A stretch of 64,000 bases of DNA from Hysterangium stoloniferum. Lineage: Eukaryota; Basidiomycota; Agaricomycetes; Hysterangiales; Hysterangiaceae. A program made the translations under genes and the position numbers. The notes below the pieces were generated by a model. The model did not search any database and was not told the DNA's origin. It was given only the letters and a program-made list of their open reading frames with translations. The DNA lies in NCBI GenBank assembly GCA_015178975.1, contig WHVD01000025.1, positions 310,001-374,000 on the forward strand, in the 5' to 3' direction. Positions 34,669-46,091 of the stretch are shown here, piece by piece (within the stretch, counting starts at the first letter, position 1; every line of letters starts with the position of its first letter).

Positions 34669-36581
34669 CTATACAAGGTGTCGAAGAGCATCTGGGACAC
34701 CACCCCAAGCTTCCCGTGAGGATCCCCCAAGGTCCAAAATGATGTTTCCCCACTGTTCCCTTTTCACTCTGAAGGATTCGGCTATTCTCGCCCAAGCCAA
34801 ATTACTAGAATCCCTGTGCAAGGAGTTGGCCCAGCATCTGTAGGCCTTCTCTCTGCAACGAATGACTGCACGGACACTAACCAGCAGAGCGGAAATCCGC
34901 ACGAGAAGAGGAGCATTGGGGAGGGGAAACAAAGACGTGGGTAGCAGGGCAGGAACATGTGGCTGCGTAGTGGTCTCTGTGGGAGGCGTCAGGACGAGGG
35001 CCTCGAGTAAATCTACGAGGCCAGCAATAGAAGGAACACTCACTGAGTCTGGGGGCAGACAGTGTGGTTCCACTATGATATGCCAGAACATAGAAAGTTT
35101 AATCTCCCGAGCTGCTCGCGCAATGTTCTCCCCCTCCACAGGATCCTCGAAGGAGAGATAGAAGTCCTCCATAATCTCAGATGATGGAGCAAGACCACAA
35201 CAACCCTTAAGGCTCCCTTGAAGGAGCGGTTGCTGGATTACTGGCACCAGCTGCGATAGCACCCTTCTGACAGGAAACTGTTTGGAAGGGTAGTTGACAG
35301 CTACTCGCGTCCAGAAAGTGGTGGAGATGAGCTCGGTTGGGGGAAGCGAGCTGTCAGGGATGGGAATAGGGGATTGCTCTGGGAGAGGAGTGGTAGCCTT
35401 CTGTATCTCATTTGCCTTTCCGCTCGTCGGGGGAACAATGACGTCCGGTGTAAGAGGGTCCAAATCGACATTCATGCGCTCCTGTGGAAGGTCGTGGATA
35501 GGGCTACCTAAGGACACACAATATGAATATGGAGAGTGGGGAGGGATAGCCGGTGACGGTGGAAGTGGGGTAGTGACCGGTATAGCCTGGGGGGAAGGAG
35601 GTAGACGAGGCGCTAGAATCGGGGCCGAGGGAGTGTGTGCAGGGTGGAGGATGGGAGGGGGCCTTGAAGTTGGTGAAAGGTGTGGGACTGGAATCGGGGA
35701 AGGTTCGCGTTCCTGTGACGGTTGACTAGGGCAATGACCCCTCCATACTTTGGATGACGGTTTCCATGTTTGTCGTTGATTGGGGTTGCTGGTCACGAAG
35801 CAAACTTTCGAGGGGAGGAGGAACCCTTCGTGACAATCCTCTCCCAGATATTGGATGCTATACGCATCATTCCTATCCTCATCTTCCTCCTCATCCTTAT
35901 CCGAGGAAAAATCAATTCGTCCCCTACGATATCCTTTTTCTCGTTGGGGCAGTGCTTGACCATCCCCTCGGGTAAGGGTTATCCGTTAATACGCTGGAGT
36001 AGTTCCCAGTCATAGAAGATGGTTCCCTCCTTTTCTTTCCAGCTCTTGGTTCCCGTCATTCTAATGCAAGGTGTCCCACCCTTGCTATCATCTGTCTCTG
36101 CAAAGTCAGCCCATTTCTCTCCTGGGGGGGGAAGGATTGGCGCGGAAGCTCTGTTTCCGAATCGTACTCTGTCCTCACGCCGCTGTCGCTTGAAGGGGAC
36201 TCCCTCTCTTGCTCCCCTTGCCTCCTGTTGACTTCTATACTCAGCGCGTCTTTCTCTTTTGCGGGTGAGCCACCTTGCATTATGTTCTTCTATAAACGTT
36301 TCCTGCCTCCGCATAGTAGCAGCAACTTCCTCTGATGACAGTCTGAAGGAATGCCCTAACGGCTTACTCCAATCAGTGCTGCTATGTCCCCCTGGCTCAG
36401 CACCAAAGGAGAAAGTCGACAGGGGGGTTGGTCCTAGGGTACCCCAATTGCTCTCGACATTGTCTGTACAAGGCATGCGGGTAATGAATCCCCCGCCAGT
36501 CGTGGATGTACTGGCTATCAGGGCCTGTGGGACCTTTTTGAACTTAGGGAGGACTTGCTTGTTTTGTTGGGATGGGAGCAT
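34669..36581 (-). pseudogene. G3 extra ORF (ORF3), two open pieces
   Basis: The function is unknown. The upstream piece (36581-35979, 200 residues) ends with the EKWADFAETDDSKGGTPC..FYDWE block shared with G2. The downstream piece (35796-34669, 375 residues) is fully open. It begins near the shared TSNPNQ..VWRGHC block, has a long Pro-rich segment, and ends with a helical, charged region (LAWARIAESFRVKREQWGNII..GGSSREAWGGVPDALRHL). The last block has a counterpart at 32750-32870 in G2. The two pieces are probably parts of one protein of over 600 residues broken near 35800-35980. Conservation of the same blocks in two elements argues that ORF3 was a real protein. Confidence 0.7.
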
Positions 36582-36929
36582 CGTAGTATGGCAAGGTGGT
36601 GGAGTTGAAAGTAGAGGGAAGAACTACAGATAGGTGAAGGACGTGGTATGAAAGATAAAGAAAATTTATGCGAATTTATGTGTACTTATTTTTATATATA
36701 TTGAATTGAAACTCCGCTCAATTGGACGTTAAATGTGTGGCTGGGTTTTGGGTAAATGTGTCCGCCACCAATGAATGGTTGTCCCAACCAACCGGAAGGA
36801 GAGAAAAAATGAAAGAGAATAAAAGCCAATGAGATGGCTCACTGAACAACTGAGATGTTTCTGAAAGGAAGTTACGAAAGAAATGGAATAAAAGATAGAA
36901 TAGATGGTTCCTCGAGCACATATATTCTG

Positions 36930-37320
36930 TTAGATTTTGAACAGTGCCTTGTATGCCCTCAGAAGTGCTGGAGCATTTCTGAGGTTAGTACTGTTTAACC
37001 ACGAATCCTCTTCAGGTCGATAACCTTTCCAGCACACCCTAAATAGCAGATGGTTGCGCTGTTTTCTATGTCCAACAATAGCTGCAACCTCATATTCTTC
37101 ATGATCTGGTTTCAACTCTCTTAGGTTCTCAAGTTGGGGTCTTGGACCGAGGTTGGGAGGAGAGGGTTGGTATTTCCCAGTTAATGACTGGATGCATCGG
37201 ATACTCTGGGGGAATCTTAAGCCTAAATACTTGAGGGTTCAGTTTCTCCAGGACCTCGAACGGTCCAATCCGTCTTTGTATTAGTTTCTTCCCAGTTCCC
37301 TTGAGGCGAAATATACCCAT
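36930..37320 (-). pseudogene. G3 integrase C-terminus and chromodomain remnant
   Basis: Minus strand. KGTGKKLIQRRIGPFEVLEKLNPQVFRLKIP matches the integrase tail of G2. After a frame change a chromodomain follows (EEYEVAAIVGHRKQRNHLLFRVCWKGYRPEEDSW, ending at 36930). The catalytic integrase core that should precede it is absent. Confidence 0.85.
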
Positions 37321-37410
37321 GTTACAACCGTGTTGCAGCCGTTCGGCCCGAGGTTATTGCCACCTATCGACGATTCGAATTATCACTCAAGTTACCACAT
37401 TGGAAACCAT
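37321..37410 (+). repeat. 90-bp family C LTR fragment at the G3 deletion junction
   Basis: It begins TGTTACAACCGTGT and matches the first 90 bp of the solo LTR at 48158. The flanks are the integrase tail on one side and RT sequence on the other, so the missing pol core coincides with this scar. Confidence 0.75.
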
Positions 37411-39250
37411 TGCCCTCCAACATTTCTAATTGAGTAAACCCAGCTAACACGTCGAAAGAAGAGAGAACATTTGACCCCGACAGCGCTTGCATGATCTCCG
37501 ATTGACATGGTAAAGGGAATTCGTCTGGAACAGTGAGATGATTAAGTTTCTGGTAGTCAATGACCACCCACGGTTTACCATTGCAGTATACTATGAAGGC
37601 CAGCACCCCCCAGGGACTTTTAGATAGCTCAATAATGCCCTGTTAGAACCAGGTATCCATTTGCTCGTCTATAACTCTCCTATTGGCAGGGGAAGAGGGG
37701 AACATAGGCATGGAGATGGCTTTCAAGGGGATAGGGACTCTGCATTCCACTTGCCCTAACCATCCGTTGACTCCGAAAGCCTTAATGTTCTCAGTCAAAA
37801 CTCATCTGAGATGTGGCAGGACTTCCATTGGTATATCTGGTCCCAAATTGACTAGCTTGTGGAGATCCTCTGAGGCAAATTTCTCATTATCAGCCACTGC
37901 GGCCGTCTTAGGACCAGGCGGTTCAAAATCGTCCGCAATCTCTGATTCAATAGGTGGCTTAGGCCTCTCTGAGGCGAATTGATGGTCCTCCTCAAGTTGA
38001 GAGAGACTTTCAATAAGGTGTGCAATCTTGGTCATGCCGGCTGCCATTAAACCCCTCTCCTCAAGTGACCTGGGCTTGTGAGCCCAATGAGCAAGGTTGT
38101 GAATTATCCTGATTGTCTCCCCTTGTCGGATAATCTTAGGGGTTAGTGACAGGTTGGCCAAGGGTACTGCTGCACTATTCCTTGAAATTGCCATGATTGG
38201 GGTGGCTAATATGGAACCATCCTCATTTTCCAATACAATTCCTTCAACAATCCACTCCTCGCCCATTAGGTCTTCAACAAAAATAGGCACTAGTCTGGCT
38301 GACTCCGGATTGATGGTGCAGTCCTCCAGGGCTCGCACGACTCTTTCGGTACGCATGCCTTTATCGGGAAGAGAGGTGAGTTTAGGTTGCTCCTTCTGAT
38401 GCTTCCCAAAAGGGGCCTTGTTGACGGTGAAGGTCAAAGGTTGAGGTTCCTTAGAAGAACTGGCTGGAATAAAACCCTGTCATCCCAGGAGAATAAGCCT
38501 AGATCCCAACGGCTGATCTCTTAGAGTACCAATTTCGTAGTTAATATGGAAATCTTCTCCTAAAAGAATTGGCACCGTCATTCCTCTAACGACATAAGTT
38601 TCCACCGCGAACTTCAGTAAGATTCCACTGTCGTCCTCCAGGTAAATAGGAATATTAACATATCCGATGGCCTTGGTGTTACCCGTGAGCTGGATTAGAT
38701 GTAACTTGAGTCCCTGTTTCAACTTATACTGGCCCTGCAGCCCTTTGTAGAATTCCTCTGATATCAGGGAAAGATCCGCTCCCGTGTCCATTCTGACTTT
38801 AACACGTTCAGGTGAATTGGGAGTTCCTACATGACTGAAAACATGGAGCGCTGCCACTCCTATGCTAGAGTAACCACTGGGGGGGTCCCATTTTCGATAA
38901 AGGATCGTAGTATCCTCCTTCATCAGTCAACTGGGATGAGGGTATTGGATTCTAGGCCTCCTACTTTCCTTGCACAGGGACAGGCTTATGTTCCTGCACT
39001 CACTTTGACAAGGAATATGTTTCAAGGGGGAATCCAATGCCGGATCACTGTTGCTGTCCTCTGAATCTGAGTCATCGTACAGTAGTAAGTCGGGGGGGTT
39101 TCCAGGATCAAACAGGAATGTGTCAATGTCAGCTCCAGGTGAACAGAGCGAGTCCGAGGTGATTTGTTCATGATAACCTTGAGTCTGACGGTGGTTCTTG
39201 GTCAGGCCTTCAAGGTCCTGCCCATGTGCACTCAACCGATCTCCCTTTTT
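37411..39250 (-). pseudogene. G3 protease and RT N-terminus
   Basis: Minus strand. The protease motif VRMDTGADLSLISEEFYKGL lies in an open stretch 38923-38480. The linker continues 38437-37802. RT motifs YCNGKPWVVIDYQKLN and LPCQSEIMQALSGSN are at 37606-37480. Here the LPC-QSEIM junction is uninterrupted, showing what G2 looked like before the family A LTR inserted. RT stops after SSFDVLAGFTQLEML. Confidence 0.87.
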
Positions 39251-39310
39251 GAAGAAATCTGCAGCGAGTATGGATACGTAGACCTCAGATGGAGGAGCTT
39301 CACCAGTCGT

Positions 39311-41871
39311 TCAATTTTCCTCGCTTAATAAATCGTCTCTGACTCGGGGTGCATAAATGGGAACAATAGTCAATTCATCATCAGAGCTATTTACTTGTCC
39401 TTGTATAGATAGTCCATGAACCGCTTCATATAACCTTTGCTCCTCAGTTTCTTCTGACATATCCTGTCCAGAGCATTTGTTGATAGAGACATAATGAGAC
39501 ATTTTGCCCGTGTGGGGGCAATCTATCTTGAAATGCTCTGGACTTCCGCATATCCAACATTCCTTGGTGGGTTTGACCGAGCTATTCTTGTTACTCCTCT
39601 CAAAGAACATTTTTCCATGATGCTTTCCCTGCATCAGGTTAGTGATGTCTGGGATGATCCTTCTCATCGAGGCTCTCTCATTAGTCTCACTGACGAGAAC
39701 ATGGTTAGGTGAAGAGAGGTCATCCGTGGCCCTAAAATCCAATTCCTGACCTTCTGATAACATTACGTGTGGTTTCTGGAACCGGTAACATTCCCAGTGC
39801 ATTTGGACCCAAGCATTGATCAGAGCTTCTTGCAGGTTATTAGCATAAGTCTGCAAACTCATGATGTCGTCGATGGGTTGTCCTTGAAGAAGGTAGAGCC
39901 ATTCCATAGGCAGTGTGAGAATGAGTCTGTGCATTTCATCCCCTCTGTCTTGGTGGAACCTGTACAGGAAATGATAGAGTTTAATTCTCCACTGGATTTA
40001 GTGGACGGGTATCTCACGATCATGACCAGCTTGTCGAAATTTCATGGCTTCCCATTCTAAGGCCAAGGATTCATGCCAGTGAGTTCCAAGCAATCCTTCC
40101 ACAATGCCCCAAAGAAACGACCCATGAGATTGACTGAATTCGTACGATGCTCACGGTCTAGGGTGCTCCACCAGACCTTAGTGTTGCCCATGAGTCATCT
40201 TGGCAGAGCAACTCCTAACAGCACACTCAAAGAGTCTGATACCTCTGCGAGACTCATGATGTCCATGATATAATCCAGGGCATTGGATTGGGCTCCATTG
40301 TATTCAGGGAGGTCAGACCATTTGATCTTGATGTTGTTGGTGTTAAGAGTGATCTTCTTGTCCTTAGGTAAGTCATCAATAAGCGTGCTAGCTTGAGACC
40401 ACATCGGAGTTCGAAAGGGGGTGTTAGGCACTCCATTGTGGCACTCCCCACGTCCTGAATTCCCTTCTCAGTCTGAAATATTCGAACTCCCAGATGAATC
40501 GCTAGGGGGTCCTCTGGATGGCAAGAAAGGATTTGAAGTGATCAGCAGAGAATGGCGGGGACCGTCTGAGTTCAGCAATCCTCGACCAGCAACTGGGCCA
40601 GTTATACCCTCAGTGAATGCTGTGGAAAAAGACGGTCGACCCTTGTTGGTGACTGATCGGTTTCTGACAGTGGTCACCTCGTTCCCAAAGTTAGGGCTGT
40701 TTGAGACTCCTTCAAATGCAATGCGAGAATGATGATCTCCCTGGGGAGGCGCTGGGCCGGATTCCATCGCGATTTGTCTCTCGACCTCTGTCGTGTTCAG
40801 AAGTCGACGCGGCTGAGGTTGATGAAAAGGAGCACAGACCTCAATCCTCTTTTCCTGAAGGTGTTCTATCACCTGCGTCCTCATGTCCAGTGGAAAATCC
40901 TCCAATATCATGGGATGGTTGAGAGAATATAGGAAATGAGTATCAGGAGACCCATTTAGGTTGCAAATGAATGAATTAGTCATGGAGAGAGGTGAATCGG
41001 GGACCTGAATCGAGTCATTATAGGGGAGGAGTACCTCTAAAACCATCTTATCGAGTCTTCTTTGATTTTGCTTCAGCCGACCCCTTAAAGTGAAGTATGC
41101 AAACGATAGATTTGGCCTGACTCCATTGAGAGACTCCTCCAACATACAGATGTACATGTACTGGTAGTCAACCTTAGGCACAACATGATCTCCACTGAGC
41201 AGGACATGTAGGATCTGCAATGCATCATCATGCGTACGAAGTGCTTCAAGGAATAGAGAGAACACCTCCCGCTTGAGAATCCTTCTTCCTCCTTCCATAG
41301 TGGTTGTCACCTCGTTTGACCATTCAGGAATCGATCGGGTCAAGTCCTCAAGGTTCCCTGGTCACATGAATAAATCCCACGCTGATAAGATCGCCTGATA
41401 ACGACCTAACCAGACTGCTACAGTCACTAGTAAAATGGGGTAATCTGTATTATACTCCTCCATGAAGGGAGTAACCTGATCCTCAGAGATTCAATCGGTG
41501 TAGTACATATCCCATTGCAAGTCGATGGGCTGAGCGTAAACCATATGACCTCCAAGGAACTGCTTAAGGATAACATGTCTCAGAGGGAACATGAGAATGG
41601 GCTCGGGTGCTCAACTAGACTCAACGTTGGCTCCAGGGGTGTTCAACTGCCTGGGTGATGAGCATTCCTCAGGTGGATCGGGGGGAATGTTCGTTGACGA
41701 TCCAGCTACTACTCCGGAGGGATCCTCCGGAGGAGCTGATCCTTGAAAAGTCGACGAAGACTTCCTCAAAGTGACATTATGGGGTGGTTCTAAGTTAGCA
41801 GATTTTTGACGAGGCATGGAACTACTCGGTGTTGATGAAGACCTCGGTGTTTGGTTCTTGCCTGTAGTCAT
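39311..41871 (-). pseudogene. G3 gag
   Basis: Minus strand, same layout as G2 gag. The start is the MTTGKNQ ATG at 41869-41871. Capsid-like region: 41343-40468 (FLEALRTHDDALQILHVLLSGD). Distal part: 40431-40195 (WSDLPEYNGAQSNALDYIMD). Zinc knuckle CWICGSPEHFKIDCP lies in 39934-39311. It is interrupted by stops and frameshifts near 41610, 41345, 40465 and 40190. Comparison with G2 and G4 fixes these positions. Confidence 0.87.
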
Positions 41872-41948
41872 TCGCATGTTCAAGTCTTAGTAGTCAAATA
41901 ATAAGATCTTTCCTCGTAGGAAAAGAACAGTCTGGCCCGGATCACCAC

Positions 41949-42586
41949 TGTGAAGAGTCGATAGATTCTGACCGCTCAATATACGAAGAATAGTGTTTAT
42001 TCAACTACTATTAGAAAGTATTGATTGTTCAGTACAATACTATAGATTTCTAGACTGATAGTACTAGTATAGGGATGCACTACATGTCACGAGAGCAACT
42101 GTACAGTTGCTCGTGACGACTAGAACAAGAGAATAGAAGAGTTGACCCTTACGGTACAACCTGTAGCTAGACGTAAGAGAGATAATCAGCAAAAGACTGA
42201 ATATCTAGGGTAGAGAGATAGCAGCGTGAATTGACTACAGTGTTGACAAGTGCAGAGTCTTGAGAGTGGAACTCGACCTTTGTGGTTCGAGTCCAAATAC
42301 TATTAGTATGCAAGAAGACACTACCTTTATGGGTAGCTGAGATATTACCCTTGACACCTCTCACTATTTGACGTCTGAGTCGTTACGAGGTGGTGTCTGC
42401 TGGGAAAAGAGTCTGTAGTTTGAAGCCGAGAGCACCCATAGATATACACAAGGCTTCGAACTAAGAAATAAGGGTATGCTCGAAAGATATAGAGAATTAA
42501 AGAAAAGAAATAAAAGCTAGATAATAAAGTACTATAATACGTCTATTATTCCACAGTCCAATCATGATATATGCATACCCTTCACA
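41949..42586 (-). repeat. G3 5' LTR (right in this window)
   Basis: 638 bp. Read on minus, it is followed by the primer-binding site at about 41948-41932. The adjacent GGAAT target duplication is 42587-42591. Confidence 0.92.
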
Positions 42587-42591
42587 GGAAT

Positions 42592-45065
42592 GTCCATCAA
42601 CTGGGGAGTTGAGCACCTCTGGAGCTAATGTTGAGCCTACCTGTGCACCTGAGCCCGTTCTCATGTTCCCACCAAGGCAGGTCATCCTCAAGCAGTTCCT
42701 TGGGGGTCATATGGTTTACGCTGAGCCTATCAATGTGGAGTGGGACATGTACTACGCCAATTGAATCTCCACTGATCAGCTTACTCCTTTCATGGAGGGG
42801 TATGAAATGGATTACCCTTCTTTACTGGTGACTGTAGCAGTCTGGTTAGGTCATTATCAGGCCATCTTATCAGTGCAGGACTTATTCATGTGACTAGGAA
42901 CCCTTGAGGATCTGACCCACTCAATTCCTGAACGGTTGAGTGATGTTACAACCATTATGGAAGGGGGAAGGATGATTTTTAGGTGGGAAGTGTTCTCTTT
43001 ATTCCTTGAAGCGCTTCATGCACACGATGATGTGCCACAAATCCTTCACATCCTACTCGGTGGGGATCATATCGTGCCCACGGTTGACTACCAGTATACA
43101 TATGTACATCCGAATGTTGGAGGAATCTCTTAACAGAGTCATACGAAATGTATTGTTCACGTACTTTACTCTAAGGGGCCAGTTGAAGTGAAATCAGAGG
43201 AGGCTCGGTAAAATGGTTTTGGAGGTGCTTTACCCTTATAATAATTCGATTCAAGTGCCCGATTCACCCATCTCCATGACTAATTCATTTGTTCACAACC
43301 TAAATGGGTCTCCTGATACTCGTTTCCTCCATTTGCTCAATCGTCCAGTCATTTGCAAGACTTCCTGTTAGATATGAGGATGCAAGTTGTAGATTGTCTT
43401 CAGGAAACAGGGATTGAAGTCTGCACTCCCTTCCATCAGCCTCAGCCATGTCAGCCTTTGAATACAATCAAAATTGAGAGAGAAATCATGACAGAACCCA
43501 GCCCTGCGCCCCATCAGAGGATTCATTTCTCTCGCATCATGTTTGAAAGAATTTCGGATAATCCTAACTTCAGTGATGAACAACCTGTGGTTAGGAATCG
43601 ATTGGTCGCCAACAGGGGTTGACCATCCTTCTCTATCACATTCACCGAGGGTATAGCTGGTCAGGTTGCTGGTCGAGAATCGCTGAATCCAGATGATCCC
43701 CATCATTCTCTGCCGATCTCCTCGAATCCCTTTCTGCCACCAGGAGAACCCCCTAGCAGTTCATCTGGGAGTTCTAAAGTTCAGACTATGGAGGGAATTT
43801 GGGATGTGGGGGGTGTCACAGTGGAGTACCTAACTCTCCCTTTTGAACTCCAATGCAGCCTCGAGCCAGCACACTTATTGATGACTTATCTAAGGATAAA
43901 AAGATCGCTCTTAACACCAATGACATCAAGATAAAATGGTCTGACCTTCCCAAATATGATGGAACTCAATCCAAGGCTTTGGACTCATGGATATCATGAG
44001 TCTCTCAAAGATATCAGACTCCATGAGCACGTTGTTAGGAGTCACTCTGCCAAGATGACTCACCGGCAATGCAAAGGTCTGGTGGAGCACCCTGGACCAC
44101 GATCACACTGAATTCAGTCGATCTCACAGATCGTTGCTTGGGGCATTGTAGAGGGATTACTTGGAACTCGTTGGTGCAAATACTTAGCCTTAGAATGGGA
44201 AGCCATGAAATTTTGACAAGCCGGCCACGATTGTGAGACACCCATTCACTACATTCAATGGAGAATTAAGCTTTATCAATTCTTATATGGGTTCCACCAA
44301 AATTGAAAGGACAAAATGTGCAGACTCATCCTGATGCTGCCCACAGAATGGCTTTACCTTCTACAAGGACAACCCATTGACGACATCATGAGCTTGCAGA
44401 CTTATGCTAACAATCTACAAGAGGCTCTGATTAATGCTTGGGTCCAAACACATCAAGAGTGTTATCGGTTTCAGAAGCCCAGAGTCATGATCGCCGAACA
44501 GGAAGAGTCAGACCCCTGGCATGAGGAAGAACACTCTAGAGGAATTAACCCCACTAATCGTGGTCATGTCCTTCTCAGCAAAGCTGAAGATAAAACGGTC
44601 CCTAGGAGATCTAACGTGAAACAGGGTAAGAAACACGGCAAGTTCTTTTTTGAATGAAGTGACAAGAAAAGTGTCGCTAAACCCCTGAAGGAGTGCTGGA
44701 TTTGCAGGAGTTTGGAGCATTTTAAGATCAACTGCCCTCACGCGGGTAGGATGTCATGAAACAGTTTATGGATTAAGCATACAGGGACAAGTACATAATG
44801 TTGATGAGGAATTGATTTTCATTTCTGTCTACCTTCCTCAATCAGAGGACGATGTTTTAGATGCAAGTTCACCTTCAAATGAGAATGAAGCATCACAAGT
44901 CTATATTTCTATATCAGACTGTGATTTCCTCGAAAAAGGAGACTGGCTGGACGCTCATCATCAGAACTGGAAAGGTCTGACTGAGATGGGAGCCTTATTG
45001 CGATCTGAACCTCCTACCATTGAGGAAATCGTTGATGAGGAAGTATTTGCGAACCAATCTAATTA
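42592..45065 (+). pseudogene. G4 gag, remainder, truncated
   Basis: This continues the gag interrupted at 34004. Blocks match G2: FPPRQVILKQF, LEALHAHDDVPQILHILLGGDH, WSDLP, LYLLQGQPIDDIMSLQTYANNLQEALINAWVQ (complete where G2 has a deletion) and a decayed zinc knuckle (about 44695-44740). Numerous stops and shifts are present. Similarity to G2 ends at 45065 just before the protease, where an unrelated minus-strand gag begins. All of pol is missing. Confidence 0.85.
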
Positions 45066-45476
45066 CTTTTTGGGGGCTCTCCGGCTCCCCCTCAGACTCC
45101 GACTCAACCTCTGCCACCTTGTGCTGAAAATGCCAAGTCAGTCAAAAAAACATGACAAGTTGAGGCTTACCTTGCCCGTGACTACTGCAGCCCTCTCCAC
45201 AGCTGCCCGGGCTTTCTCCACGGCAACTCACGCAGCCTCTTCCTCATCCCTCTTCCTTTTCTCCTCTGCCACTTTCTCTGCGGCCAAGGCTGCCTGGTAC
45301 TCTCTGTCCAGGGCCTCCTCAACCTCCCTGGCTTCTTTCTCTGCCTCCTCTTGCTGTCGTCATTGCTCTTCCCACTGCACCAAGATTTGGGCAGCGGTGA
45401 GTGGCACCTGGTAGATGTTGCCCATGGAGGGCCCAGGGGTAGGCATTGGCCTATGTGGTGTTGGTTTTGGACCCAT
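45066..45476 (-). pseudogene. Gag-like N-terminus of a family B LTR element
   Basis: Minus strand, ATG at 45474-45476, 145 bp from the family B LTR that starts at 45622. If that LTR is read on minus, it is the 5' LTR of this element. The product begins MGPKPTPHRPMPTPGP, then forms a long Glu/Lys/Ala coiled-coil-like stretch (EAEKEAREVEEALDREYQAA). Two in-frame TGAs sit where arginine codons would fit. It ends at 45066 against truncated G4. Confidence 0.6.
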
Positions 45477-46091
45477 TCTGGCAAAGATGGGGGAAGTAAA
45501 GAAGAAGAAATTTCATTTTTTCAAATTTTTATATAGGCTCATTGTGTTTGCACCTTACCTTCCAGATCACATGACTCTTTGACACAAGCCTCTTTGGGAC
45601 TTCAGCATAAAGGGAGAGTACTGTTATGACCAGAATTCCTGCCGGACTCCGGGCACTAACTTATACACACCCACACCCTATATGCACCAATTGTCAGTTT
45701 ACTGGAATTCCCACCGGACTCTGTATGTCAGATTTGTCTACATTCAACTTCGTTATGTTGTGTATCAGTCACCAGAATACCCACCAGACTCTGTCCCTGT
45801 CTATGTCCGACCTCATCCCACGCATCAGTCACTGGACCCCACTTGGAAAACCCATCATCCCTCTAACAGAGCCCTCTTCCCATTTTAGTCAAATGACCTG
45901 TCACAATTCGGACTCCGCTCCCGCTCCGTTTCCCTTATGGTTTATGATTTGTCATGATTCGGACTCTGCTCCATTCCATCCCATTCCTAACACCAAATTT
46001 GGTGTTTACTATTCTCGTTTTATGTTTTGCTAGTTTCATTTCATTTTTACTGGATTTGGTATGTCATTGATTCCACAGTCTATATAGTCTG

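Larger units (their letters stand above)
34005..42586 (-). mobile_element. Ty3/gypsy element G3, pol-core-deleted, with two LTRs
   Basis: The 8582-bp element lies on the minus strand, flanked by GGAAT (34000-34004 and 42587-42591). LTRs are 34005-34643 and 41949-42586. Read on the minus strand the order is LTR, primer-binding site (TGGTGATCCGGGCC type), gag, protease, start of RT, then a gap, then the integrase C-terminus and chromodomain, ORF3, LTR. The region from RT motif B through the integrase core is missing. A 90-bp piece of family C LTR sits at the junction. It cannot transpose on its own. Confidence 0.93.

Noticed and set aside
35294..35725. 143-codon plus-strand open frame
   Set aside because: It is the antisense shadow of the G3 ORF3, which has conserved blocks with G2 on the other strand.
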